Assembly: GCA_003209195.1 (NCBI GenBank)
Contig: QCSF01000001.1
Span: 1 to 64,000 of the forward strand
Direction: 5' to 3'
Source: Pelagibacteraceae bacterium AG-470-E16
Lineage (GTDB): Bacteria > Pseudomonadota > Alphaproteobacteria > Pelagibacterales > Pelagibacteraceae
DNA: 64,000 nucleotides
Positions 31,716-40,095 of the stretch are shown piece by piece. The translations under genes were made by a program, and so were the position numbers. The notes under the pieces are model-generated. The model searched no databases and was not told the origin of the DNA. It saw nothing but the letters and a program-made list of their open reading frames with translations. The first letter of the stretch is position 1. The number at the start of each line of letters is the position of its first letter.

Positions 31716-34048
31716 TAATTTTTAAGTCTCTTTCCCTCTATTAACATTGATCTTATCCTATCTTTTGTTTTAACATTTGAGATTAAATTAATAAACGACT
31801 CTCTTTCTAATTTTAAAATATCCCTTTCGCTTAAAACCTTTGATTTATCTGTATTTCCGCCACTCATAACATGAGCAAGATGTAAACCAACTTGTACTTC
31901 ATATTCAGTTATAATTTTTTTATCTTTTAATTCCTCTAAAATTTCTCCCATTTTGTTTTTTATTTTATATCCACCTAAACAAAACTTTGGCTCAATCTTT
32001 GATTGATAATTTTTACTCATTTCATCAATTATTGAGCAACTATTAAACAATAATTCATCCTTGTTATTCGCAGTAATATCACAATTTTTTAAAAAAAACT
32101 TGTGGTCACATGCTTGTATCGGGCTACTTGAGGTTAATCCATAACCAACGATATTGAAAGCTTTTACCGCAGCTTCATCTTTATCGTCAAAATTTTTGTC
32201 TTGAACCCATCTCCATAACAACTCCTTGCAACCCCCGCCAGCAGGTATTAACCCAACGCTTGTTTCTACTAATCCTAAAGTTGAATTCATATGTGCAATC
32301 ATTTTATCTGCTTGGCAAGCAACTTCAAAACCTCCGCCAATTGCTAAACCTGAAACTGCACTTACAACTGGAAAATTGGAATATTTCATTAATAAGCAAG
32401 TTTCCTGAAAACTTTTTAAGTATTTATCAATCTCTGTCCATGACTTTTGTTCAGCAAAATTTAAAAAAGTTTTTAAATCTGCTCCTGCAGAAAAATTCAT
32501 TGCTTCGTTATAAACTGAAACGCCAACTGCTCCTTTTGATTTAACTTGCGAAAGTGTTTCATTTAACAAATCTATTGCTTTTCCATCTAAAGCATTTGCC
32601 TTGGTATGAAATTCAACACAAAGCACATCACTTTTATTATGATTAATGAGCCAGGTTGAAGCCGACTCATTTGAAAATACTGGATGTGATGTTCTTTTGA
32701 TATCACAGAGTCTATATGTATTTTTTGGTGTTTTTATAAAAATTTTTTTAAATTTTGTATTAATAAAACTCTTAGTATTATTATCGTAACAAGAAATTTT
32801 TTTATTTTTAAGTTCTTCTAAATAAATTGGAATTTTTTCATTTCGATCAAAACAACGCTGATAAAATCTCTCAACCCCATAATCATGTAACATCTCAAAA
32901 GGACCTTTATACCAATTGAAACCCCACTTGAGTGCATTATCAATTTCAACAATATTATTAGAAATCTCATTGAGAATTTCGCAACAATATAAAATCGTTT
33001 TTGAAAATACTTTGAACGCATATTCTCCATAAATTGAATCATCATCTAATAAAGCTTTTGAACCCAATTTCTCTGCATCTGTCAAAATTTTAATATCTAC
33101 TTTCGAATAATCATAATAGATACCTTTTGAGTAATTTAAAACTTTAGTTGGGTTGGCAATTTTAGAGAAATTTGTTTTATAGAAACCACAGCCAGTTTTA
33201 TTTCCTTTAAAGCCTTTTTTTAACAAATTCTCTGCAACATCGTGTAGCTTAACGTATTCGTAAAATGAGTCATTTTTTTTGAGACCTTTTTCAAAGCTTT
33301 TTAAAACGTCTTTCATAAGGTCAATTCCAATTAAGTCATATAATCCAAATACTCCTGTCTTTGGAATTCCTAAAGGACGACCAAAAATTGCATCAGCTTT
33401 TTCAATGGGTATCTTTTTGTTTATAGCCTCATACATTGCACATTGAATTGAGTAAACACCCACCCTATTACCGATAAACCCAAGAGTATCTTTGCAATTA
33501 ACGATACCTTTACCGAGTATCTCTTGGCAAAATATTTTTAATTTTTCAATTTTTGGGTTTTTAAATTTACAATCTTCAACAATTTCCAATAAACGCATAT
33601 ATCTTACAGGATTAAAAAAGTGTGTAATGCAAAAATCTTTTTTAGTTTCAATTGGTAATTTTTCAGTCAAAATTTTAAGAGGAATTGTTGATGTATTTGA
33701 TGAAATGATGGAATTTTTCTTTCTTTTGACTGAAAATTTTTCATACAAATTGTGTTTAACATCAACCCTTTCAACAATGGCTTCTATGATCCAATCAGCC
33801 TCAGAAATTATGTCGAAATCATCTTCTAAATTTCCAATAGTAATATTTTTAATTTTTTCTTTATGGTAAAGTAGTGGAGGGTCAGATTTTTTTATATTTT
33901 CTAACGCTTTTGCAGTAATATCATTTCTCGAAATCTTACTAGGTAAATCTAATAAATGAACCTTACAATCAGCATTTGCTAGATGAGCAGCAATACCTGA
34001 TCCCATTGTTCCAGCTCCGACGACAACTATGTTATTTATCAATTTCAT
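31715..34048 (-). CDS. Bifunctional 3-hydroxyacyl-CoA dehydrogenase / enoyl-CoA hydratase (HAD domain first)
   Basis: VVGAGTMGSGIAAHLA, SSNTSTIPL, THFFNPVRYMRLLEIV, GFIGNRVG; C-terminal crotonase GLAIGGGFEVACQADKMIA, GLIPAGGG. Confidence 0.93.
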   Translation of the reverse strand: MKLINNIVVVGAGTMGSGIAAHLANADCKVHLLDLPSKISRNDITAKALENIKKSDPPLLYHKEKIKNITIGNLEDDFDIISEADWIIEAIVERVDVKHNLYEKFSVKRKKNSIISSNTSTIPLKILTEKLPIETKKDFCITHFFNPVRYMRLLEIVEDCKFKNPKIEKLKIFCQEILGKGIVNCKDTLGFIGNRVGVYSIQCAMYEAINKKIPIEKADAIFGRPLGIPKTGVFGLYDLIGIDLMKDVLKSFEKGLKKNDSFYEYVKLHDVAENLLKKGFKGNKTGCGFYKTNFSKIANPTKVLNYSKGIYYDYSKVDIKILTDAEKLGSKALLDDDSIYGEYAFKVFSKTILYCCEILNEISNNIVEIDNALKWGFNWYKGPFEMLHDYGVERFYQRCFDRNEKIPIYLEELKNKKISCYDNNTKSFINTKFKKIFIKTPKNTYRLCDIKRTSHPVFSNESASTWLINHNKSDVLCVEFHTKANALDGKAIDLLNETLSQVKSKGAVGVSVYNEAMNFSAGADLKTFLNFAEQKSWTEIDKYLKSFQETCLLMKYSNFPVVSAVSGLAIGGGFEVACQADKMIAHMNSTLGLVETSVGLIPAGGGCKELLWRWVQDKNFDDKDEAAVKAFNIVGYGLTSSSPIQACDHKFFLKNCDITANNKDELLFNSCSIIDEMSKNYQSKIEPKFCLGGYKIKNKMGEILEELKDKKIITEYEVQVGLHLAHVMSGGNTDKSKVLSERDILKLERESFINLISNVKTKDRIRSMLIEGKRLKN

Positions 34049-34063
34049 ACTAATTAAAATTTA

Positions 34064-34501
34064 TCATTTAAATTTTAAATTAAAAGTTCTTGGATTGTTT
34101 ATCATAAAATTTTCACAAGACTCAAAATGTAATACATAATTAGGTAATTTTTTCTTTTCTTTTATTTTCATTTCACTAATCTTCTCAAATATATATGCTC
34201 TTCTAAATCTTTCTATTTCATCAAATAATACTTTAGCGTCCTTAAAAGAAATTGTATAAGCATAAGCTTTTTCAAAATCATTACCTCTATTAATTTTTGC
34301 TTTAGGGTAAATTTTAAAAAATTTATTTATTTTTTCCTTATAAATAATACTCGTTTGTGCTATTTTCTCACTTTCATTATCTAAAAGACGTGATGTGCTA
34401 ATTGTGTAAGAATTGGTTGCGCATTTATTAAGTGCATTATCTATTTTGTCATCTGGATTATCACAGCCGATAATAAATATAAAAAAAAAAAAATATCTCA
34501 T
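34064..34501 (-). CDS. Hypothetical lipoprotein-like protein
   Basis: Short hydrophobic N-terminus followed by Cys (FIIGCDN); overlaps upstream ORF by 4 nt. Confidence 0.55.
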   Translation of the reverse strand: MRYFFFFIFIIGCDNPDDKIDNALNKCATNSYTISTSRLLDNESEKIAQTSIIYKEKINKFFKIYPKAKINRGNDFEKAYAYTISFKDAKVLFDEIERFRRAYIFEKISEMKIKEKKKLPNYVLHFESCENFMINNPRTFNLKFK

Positions 34502-34812
34502 TTTGCAAATTCATAATTTTTGTTTTTTTTTGCGTGCTTAATTAATTCAGCTTTATATTGAGACAATGATTGACAATTTTTTTCAAAAACAAGAAAATAA
34601 TATTTATTTTCAGATACGGCATAATACCCATTAACATCGAGTTTAAACATTTTGACATTTTGATCTTTCACACCGTGTTGAGCATATAATGTAGATATTA
34701 TAGATTTTTTATGATCACGGTTCATATGATCTATAATATTTTTAGATACTTTTGATAACCAGAGTGGTATTTTTTTTATTATCATAGAAGACACTATCAT
34801 AGCATTTATCAT
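34498..34812 (-). CDS. DUF2470/HugZ-C-terminal-like small protein
   Basis: IIDHMNRDHKKSIISTLYAQHG resembles the DUF2470 'HMN.DH' signature; in-frame Met also at 34800. Confidence 0.55.
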   Translation of the reverse strand: MINAMIVSSMIIKKIPLWLSKVSKNIIDHMNRDHKKSIISTLYAQHGVKDQNVKMFKLDVNGYYAVSENKYYFLVFEKNCQSLSQYKAELIKHAKKNKNYEFAK

Positions 34813-34849
34813 GTAATGATGACTATATCATTTATCATGTAATGATGAC
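34803..34849. repeat. Tandem direct repeat, 21-nt unit catttatcatgtaatgatgac, period 26 nt
   Basis: Perfect copies at 34803-34823 and 34829-34849; the first covers the start codon of the 34812 ORF. Confidence 0.9.
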
Positions 34850-34931
34850 AAAATCCAAAACATAGAAGTTAAAAAAGTCAATCTTGTCTCACCCCCTTGT
34901 TTTTCATTAATAAATATTTAAATCACATGTA

Positions 34932-35114
34932 ATGAAGCAGAATGTTAAATCAGATGAGGCAGATAAGATAAAAAACTTAGAGGCAAAAATTGAAAAATTA
35001 ACAAGTGAAATCGAAAATTTAAGATATACATTGCTAAATCATATAAATTTTATTGAAGATACTTATGCTCCATTAAAAAAACCAATTGAAAAAATGAAAA
35101 GTTTTTTTCGATAA
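34932..35114 (+). CDS. Small coiled-coil protein
   Basis: 60 aa, heptad-like KIKNLEAKIEKLTSEIENLRYTL. Confidence 0.6.
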   Translation: MKQNVKSDEADKIKNLEAKIEKLTSEIENLRYTLLNHINFIEDTYAPLKKPIEKMKSFFR

Positions 35115-35185
35115 TAATAAATTAAATCTTAGGTTGTAAATAATTTTTTTGTATGCCTTTATACTTTTCGTGTTAAATTAAAAAA

Positions 35186-35653
35186 ATGAAAAATCTAAAA
35201 TCTTTATGTTTTCTAATTACTTTTACATTTGTAACAGGATTAATAGGTTTATATTTAAATCATAAAGATTTAATTCTTCCAAGCTCAAAGCTCACAGGGT
35301 ATCAAGTTTTAGCTTTGCAGCTTCAATCTTTGAAAAATAATACGAAACTTAGAAATGACCGTGGCATTGAACAGGTATTTATTTTTGCTCATCCTGATAA
35401 TAAAAAAGTAACTGGTCCAATTAAAAACTTTAAGAAAATAATTAAGTCCGAGGCATATTCTATTTTTTTAGATCATAGTAAAAGTGAAGTTGGGATTGTT
35501 CACAAAGATGAATATCATGAAGTATATTTTGTGAAAATAATAAAAAATCAAAAAAGTAGAACTTTTTTGTGGACACTAATTACTTATGTCGATAATGATA
35601 AAAATTCATTTTGGTACACTGTTAGTGTAATACCTTATCAATATAAAGTTTAA
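35186..35653 (+). CDS. DUF4864-like exported/membrane-anchored protein
   Basis: N-terminal TM; 'RNDRGIEQVFIFAHPDNKKVTGPIKNFKKII' resembles DUF4864. Confidence 0.55.
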   Translation: MKNLKSLCFLITFTFVTGLIGLYLNHKDLILPSSKLTGYQVLALQLQSLKNNTKLRNDRGIEQVFIFAHPDNKKVTGPIKNFKKIIKSEAYSIFLDHSKSEVGIVHKDEYHEVYFVKIIKNQKSRTFLWTLITYVDNDKNSFWYTVSVIPYQYKV

Positions 35654-35655
35654 CA

Positions 35656-35880
35656 ATGATAGAAAAAAATATTTCAAACTCTCATTTAAAAAAGAAAGCT
35701 CAATCAAAATTGGCACTTTCTATAAGTTTTTTTGGGTTAATTCTAACATCAACAGGATATTTATATCATTCAAAAGGAGTTATTTTTTTATTTTATATTT
35801 TTAATTTTGTATTTTTTTATAATCTTATTATATATTTTTTTTTAAAAAAATTGTATTTGAAAACAAACAGTTATAAATAA
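35656..35880 (+). CDS. Hypothetical two-TM membrane protein
   Basis: 74-aa ORF with two hydrophobic segments, 2 nt after the previous gene. Confidence 0.5.
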   Translation: MIEKNISNSHLKKKAQSKLALSISFFGLILTSTGYLYHSKGVIFLFYIFNFVFFYNLIIYFFLKKLYLKTNSYK

Positions 35881-35887
35881 TATAAAT

Positions 35888-36049
35888 ATGATTCTTAAAA
35901 CATTCTTAAATCTTAAAATTTTAAAACTTACTTTTATAAGCGGTTTTACAACTGCGTACATACTTCTTAAATATTGTAATAAAAATTCCAAAATTTCATC
36001 AAATGACGTACAAAACGTATCGGAAAAATCTCAAAAAAAAACAAAATAG
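35888..36049 (+). CDS. Small hypothetical protein (53 aa)
   Basis: Manual translation MILKTFLNLKILKLTFISGFTTAYILLKYCNKNSKISSNDVQNVSEKSQKKTK*; directly follows 35656..35880. Confidence 0.4.
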   Translation: MILKTFLNLKILKLTFISGFTTAYILLKYCNKNSKISSNDVQNVSEKSQKKTK

Positions 36050-36092
36050 TTTAAACTATTGAAAAATACAAAATCTTTAGCCAAATTTAGTT

Positions 36093-36482
36093 TTAACATT
36101 TTTTGATTGGTAATTTATTAAACTTCCAAGATGGTGTTAAATTATCTACATAAAAACCATCTAAAACGTTATAAGTGTTAAAACCTTTTCTTTCAAAAAT
36201 ATTTGCTGTTATTTCACTTCTAAGACCAGATCTGCAGATAAAAAAAATTTTTTTTGATTTTTCTAAATTCAAATTATTAATTTCCTTTTCAAAATTAGGA
36301 TTTAAAATTACAGAATTATTTTTATAAAATTGATAAGATACAAAGTATGTTTTCATACCAAAGGCCTCACCATCAGGTTTCCCAAAAATATTCCATTCTT
36401 CAGGTGTTCTTACATCAATTAAATAATCTCCCTTTAGATCTTTTAAATTTTGAAGATTAAAAGATGTAATTTGTTTTACCAT
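36093..36482 (-). CDS. Rhodanese-like domain protein
   Basis: YLIDVRTPEEW and FFICRSGLRSEITA (active-site Cys loop). Confidence 0.85.
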   Translation of the reverse strand: MVKQITSFNLQNLKDLKGDYLIDVRTPEEWNIFGKPDGEAFGMKTYFVSYQFYKNNSVILNPNFEKEINNLNLEKSKKIFFICRSGLRSEITANIFERKGFNTYNVLDGFYVDNLTPSWKFNKLPIKKC

Positions 36483-36569
36483 TGTATCTGTTCGTCTAAG
36501 TGATGGAGCCTACAATCCAAAGAGCAATAAAAAAATATACCATATGTTTTTATAAAAAATTTTTAAAAA

Positions 36570-36890
36570 TCATGCAAGCTCATAAATATAAGCTAGTTTT
36601 ACAGAATTATCCTTCAAATAAACTCTGGAGATTGATCTTTTATATTTAGGTCCTTCATATTCATCTAATATTTTGATAATATTTGCTAATTGATCTGAAC
36701 AAAATAATTCACCCATAATTTTTTCACCAAAAATGTCCAGTTTAATAATGGGATACTTAACAAAATCATTATTTATCCATCGCCCAAAAACATAAGCACC
36801 TTGCCAGGACCCTTTTATACCTCTTAAATAATGATTAGCTTTTTCACCTTGCATTAAGGTCCCATAAGTAAATAAAGCATTAATCTTCAT
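36570..36890 (-). CDS. Gamma-glutamylcyclotransferase-like (AIG2/GGCT fold)
   Basis: LFTYGTLMQGEKANHYL and LDEYEGPKYKRS. Confidence 0.8.
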   Translation of the reverse strand: MKINALFTYGTLMQGEKANHYLRGIKGSWQGAYVFGRWINNDFVKYPIIKLDIFGEKIMGELFCSDQLANIIKILDEYEGPKYKRSISRVYLKDNSVKLAYIYELA

Positions 36891-37060
36891 CTTGAGTTTA
36901 CAAATAAAAATGCAAAAATAATGCTCATAGTGAATATTACCGTTTGTCCTTGATTACTCCACCAAATAAATGGACTTGGTAAATTTCCAAAAAAAAACAT
37001 AATTTGAAGCACAACGTTTGAGACACCAAAAATATATAAAAATCTTTCCAATTTTTTCAT
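36887..37060 (-). CDS. Small membrane protein (57 aa)
   Basis: Manual translation MKKLERFLYIFGVSNVVLQIMFFFGNLPSPFIWWSNQGQTVIFTMSIIFAFLFVNSR*; 4-nt overlaps with both neighbours; not in the track. Confidence 0.65.
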   Translation of the reverse strand: MKKLERFLYIFGVSNVVLQIMFFFGNLPSPFIWWSNQGQTVIFTMSIIFAFLFVNSR

Positions 37061-37782
37061 AATATGAATTTGATAATTATAGGAATGATTATGCTAACTA
37101 CAACACCACTTAAAGCCAAGGCAAGTGCAGAAAATATACCAGCTGTTTTATTCCTGCTCATAGCACGTGCCGTCCCTATACCATGAGAAGAAAGACCAAT
37201 TGCAAAACCTCTTGCAGTCATATCTCTAACTTTAATAAAATCCAAAACAAAAGTTGCGAGCGAAGCTCCAACAATCCCAGTCGTAATAGTAATAATTGCA
37301 GTTATGGATGGAATGCCATTGATCAATTCACTTATTCCCATAGAAATTGGTGCTGTGACAGATCTTGGTAACATACTTAAAATTAGTTGATCGTCTAATT
37401 TAAATATTTTCGCGAGATAGTAAGTTATAAAAATCGCAAACAAAGAACCAATAATAAGCGTAATGGTAATACTCAAAGCTTCTTTTTTAACAAGTTTTAT
37501 TTGATTATATATTGGTATCGCTAACGCTACAGTTGCAGGACCTAAAAGGAAATGAATAAATTTTGCTCCATTAAAATACCTCTCATAATCAATGTTAAAA
37601 AAAATTAAAATACCAGAAATAATTAAGATTGATATTGCCACTGGATTAACTAAAGGATTAATATTTGATTTTTTATATAAAAAATCCCCTATAAGATATG
37701 CGCCGATCGTTATTGTTAGCCAAAATAAAGGTTCCGTTTGTAAATAAACCCATATTTCATATAAATTTTCAAGGTTAGTCAT
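37057..37782 (-). CDS. lrgB: LrgB/CidB family membrane protein
   Basis: LPRSVTAPISMGISE and HGIGTARAM motifs. Confidence 0.9.
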   Translation of the reverse strand: MTNLENLYEIWVYLQTEPLFWLTITIGAYLIGDFLYKKSNINPLVNPVAISILIISGILIFFNIDYERYFNGAKFIHFLLGPATVALAIPIYNQIKLVKKEALSITITLIIGSLFAIFITYYLAKIFKLDDQLILSMLPRSVTAPISMGISELINGIPSITAIITITTGIVGASLATFVLDFIKVRDMTARGFAIGLSSHGIGTARAMSRNKTAGIFSALALALSGVVVSIIIPIIIKFIL

Positions 37783-38152
37783 TTTTTTTCTGAATTATTT
37801 TGTTTAGTATTTCCATCAACTTTGCAGAGAGTGCTATTGTAATTATCGTTCCAATTATAATAACACCTAATACCTGAAAAAGATTTTGCTCTAAATATGA
37901 AACGTGCATTACAACACCGACGCCGATTGGTACAAATAACAGGGAAAGATAGCTGGTGATAGCATTACTTAAATTAACTACACTTTTTTTTAAATTTAAT
38001 ATTTTTTTTGATTTTATTTTTTTTAAAAAAATTAAAGTAAATAATAATAAGATAAGTCCAATTACCGGCCCCGGTATTATTAATAAAAAATATTTTTGAA
38101 TTATTTCTCCGAATAATTGAAATAATAAAATAACAAAAAATGCCCTTAGCAT
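37775..38152 (-). CDS. lrgA: LrgA/CidA family membrane protein
   Basis: IPGPVIGLILLL and LLFVPIGVGVV; paired with lrgB. Confidence 0.88.
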   Translation of the reverse strand: MLRAFFVILLFQLFGEIIQKYFLLIIPGPVIGLILLLFTLIFLKKIKSKKILNLKKSVVNLSNAITSYLSLLFVPIGVGVVMHVSYLEQNLFQVLGVIIIGTIITIALSAKLMEILNKIIQKKND

Positions 38153-38174
38153 TAACTTAAAAAATTTAATGAAT

Positions 38175-38684
38175 CTAATTCAAATTTATTTTTGATATCA
38201 TGCCTGCCTCTAAATGACCTGGTACATTGCATGCTGCAAGTAAACTTGCTGTTGAAGTAAATTTCCAGATTAGCTCACCTTTTTTCTTTGGTTCTAATAA
38301 AATTGAATTTGAATGTGAGTGTGCCATTTTTGGATTAGTTTTTTTCATCTTTTTCATTAGATCCTTATCTATTTTAGTTGGAGTTAAGATTCCATTTTTC
38401 ATCAGTTCTAACATTTCAGGACCGTGTTTTTTGTGCATCATCATTGTTGCAATATTAAACTCATGTACCAATACACCTTTATTCTCAACAACGAACCTCA
38501 CGGTCTCATTCTTTTTGATATTAATTATTTTAGGCTCATAATAATTATCATACATATCCACTTTGATTGTTTTAGACACCTCAGATGCCTTTCCTTTCAT
38601 ACCAATCATCTTCATAGGGGCTGAGAAAAGGTGTAGTTGCAAACCTAGACTGAAGGTTAATATATAAAAGAAGAATAATTTCAT
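38175..38684 (-). CDS. Cupredoxin-domain protein (exported)
   Basis: Signal peptide; putative type 1 Cu ligands VLVHEF...AACNVPGHLEAGM; Met/His/Lys-rich insertion. Confidence 0.8.
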   Translation of the reverse strand: MKLFFFYILTFSLGLQLHLFSAPMKMIGMKGKASEVSKTIKVDMYDNYYEPKIINIKKNETVRFVVENKGVLVHEFNIATMMMHKKHGPEMLELMKNGILTPTKIDKDLMKKMKKTNPKMAHSHSNSILLEPKKKGELIWKFTSTASLLAACNVPGHLEAGMISKINLN

Positions 38685-38703
38685 ATTAGTTTAATTTCAT
38701 TTA

Positions 38704-39093
38704 TTAATTATAATCACTTTTAGACCAAAAAGATTTAAAATATGCAATAACTGATTTAATCTCTGCGTCATTAAGTTTATCTGAAAAGCCCATCATTTCA
38801 CCCTCATAATTAGGAACCATGTTAGCTAAGCCAATTTTAATAATATAAAAGAGAGTTTTATCACTATGATGCCAAGTGTGGCCAGTACCATTTAACGGCG
38901 GAGCTAATCGGTGACCATCAGCATCTACTTTATCCTTCCATCCTACTTGACCTGATAGATTATTTTGATGACAACTTGCACAATTAGCTAGATAAAGTTC
39001 TTTTCCAAGTTCAAATGTATCAAAACCTTTAGCTGTTCTTTCAACTACGATTTTTTGATGATGGTGATTAGCAAATGATAAAGTTTGTAACAA
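38704..39093 (-). CDS. Class I cytochrome c
   Basis: CASCH haem motif (YLANCASCHQNNLSGQ), distal Met region PNYEGEMMGF. Confidence 0.87.
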   Translation of the reverse strand: MLQTLSFANHHHQKIVVERTAKGFDTFELGKELYLANCASCHQNNLSGQVGWKDKVDADGHRLAPPLNGTGHTWHHSDKTLFYIIKIGLANMVPNYEGEMMGFSDKLNDAEIKSVIAYFKSFWSKSDYN

Positions 39094-39143
39094 AAATAAT
39101 GAAATTATTACTAATATAAAATTACTAATTATTCATAATGATT

Positions 39144-39452
39144 TCATTGATAATCAGATTGTGCTTTTTGATTAAATTCAGATATCTTATTTCTTATCTC
39201 TCCCTCAGTCACATTAAAATTTTCAAGATCTTTTTTTAATTTACGTATTACGTCTTCATCACCTGCTTCCTCCAAATCTGCCTTAACTACAGACTGAATA
39301 TACTTTTTTTGATCCTCACCTTTGAATTGAAGTATAGCTGACGCCCATTCACCCAAATATCGATTCCTTCTACTATTTATTTTAAATTTTAATTCTTCCT
39401 CGGTGGCAAATTTTTTTTCGAAACCTTTTTCTCTATTATCAAATGAACTCAT
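39144..39452 (-). CDS. DUF1476 / ATPase inhibitor zeta-subunit family protein
   Basis: FDNREKGFEKKFATEEELKFKINSRRNRYLGEWA signature. Confidence 0.88.
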   Translation of the reverse strand: MSSFDNREKGFEKKFATEEELKFKINSRRNRYLGEWASAILQFKGEDQKKYIQSVVKADLEEAGDEDVIRKLKKDLENFNVTEGEIRNKISEFNQKAQSDYQ

Positions 39453-39658
39453 AATAATTATATAATTATAATTTTAAATAATAACCACAACCATTAGTTA
39501 TGTTTTATTAAGATATCTAATATAACTATACTAGATATACATATTCAATGTTTGTTGTTTCATTTATTTTTGTTTAAGTAATTCTATAAGATAATTTGAT
39601 TAATTTCATATATTTTCCTGAAAATAATCGTATTGTTTTAACAATAAGCATATCTCCC

Positions 39659-39700
39659 TTGGTATAACTAAGTGGCCTGAAATTAGGCCACTGATACCAA
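39659..39700 (+). ncRNA. Stacked hairpin (candidate structured RNA or attenuator)
   Basis: TTGGTAT-AACTAA-GTGGCCT-GAAATT-AGGCCAC-TG-ATACCAA: outer 7 bp and inner 7-8 bp stems. Followed by AT-only hairpin AAAAATGA...TCATTTTTTT. Confidence 0.5.
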
Positions 39701-39787
39701 AAATGATTGAAAAAATTCATTTTTTTCTTATATTTTTCATTCTCATAAATATTGTCAAATAATATCTTTCCAAATATTCTAATTTAC

Positions 39788-39985
39788 ATGAATTATGAAG
39801 AATTTTTAGCTAAACTAGAAGAATATTATATTGATTTATCTGAAGTCCAAGAAGCACTTGGTTTAACAGATGATGAAATCAAAAGTTGGGAAGAATCAGA
39901 AGAAATGGTTCCAGATGAAGCTATAGATTTTCTAAACTCAGAAATAGAAAAAAGATCTGCAGATAAATTAGAAACCGAAGAATAA
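39788..39985 (+). CDS. Small acidic protein
   Basis: MNYEEFLAKLEEYYIDLSEVQEALGLTDDEIKSWEESEEMVPDEAIDFLNSEIEKR...; ATG 39788 preferred over 39752. Confidence 0.65.
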   Translation: MNYEEFLAKLEEYYIDLSEVQEALGLTDDEIKSWEESEEMVPDEAIDFLNSEIEKRSADKLETEE

Positions 39986-39999
39986 TTAATTTTTAAATT

Positions 40000-40080
40000 A
40001 TGGAAAAGTTTAAAGAAGTTTTGCTTTGGATGATCTTTATTTTATTAATGATATGGTCAGGTTATCATTTGTTTTTTTAA
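40000..40080 (+). CDS. Candidate 26-aa single-TM microprotein
   Basis: MEKFKEVLLWMIFILLMIWSGYHLFF*; 14 nt after the previous stop; not in the track. Confidence 0.4.
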   Translation: MEKFKEVLLWMIFILLMIWSGYHLFF

Positions 40081-40095
40081 TGGATATTTATAAAA

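Noticed and set aside
32226-33869. Several ORFs inside the HAD/ECH gene
   Set aside because: Alternative-frame or antisense ORFs within a strongly supported multidomain enzyme.
38227-38624. Plus-strand ORFs 38227..38541 and 38424..38624
   Set aside because: Antisense to the cupredoxin gene, which has clear copper ligands.
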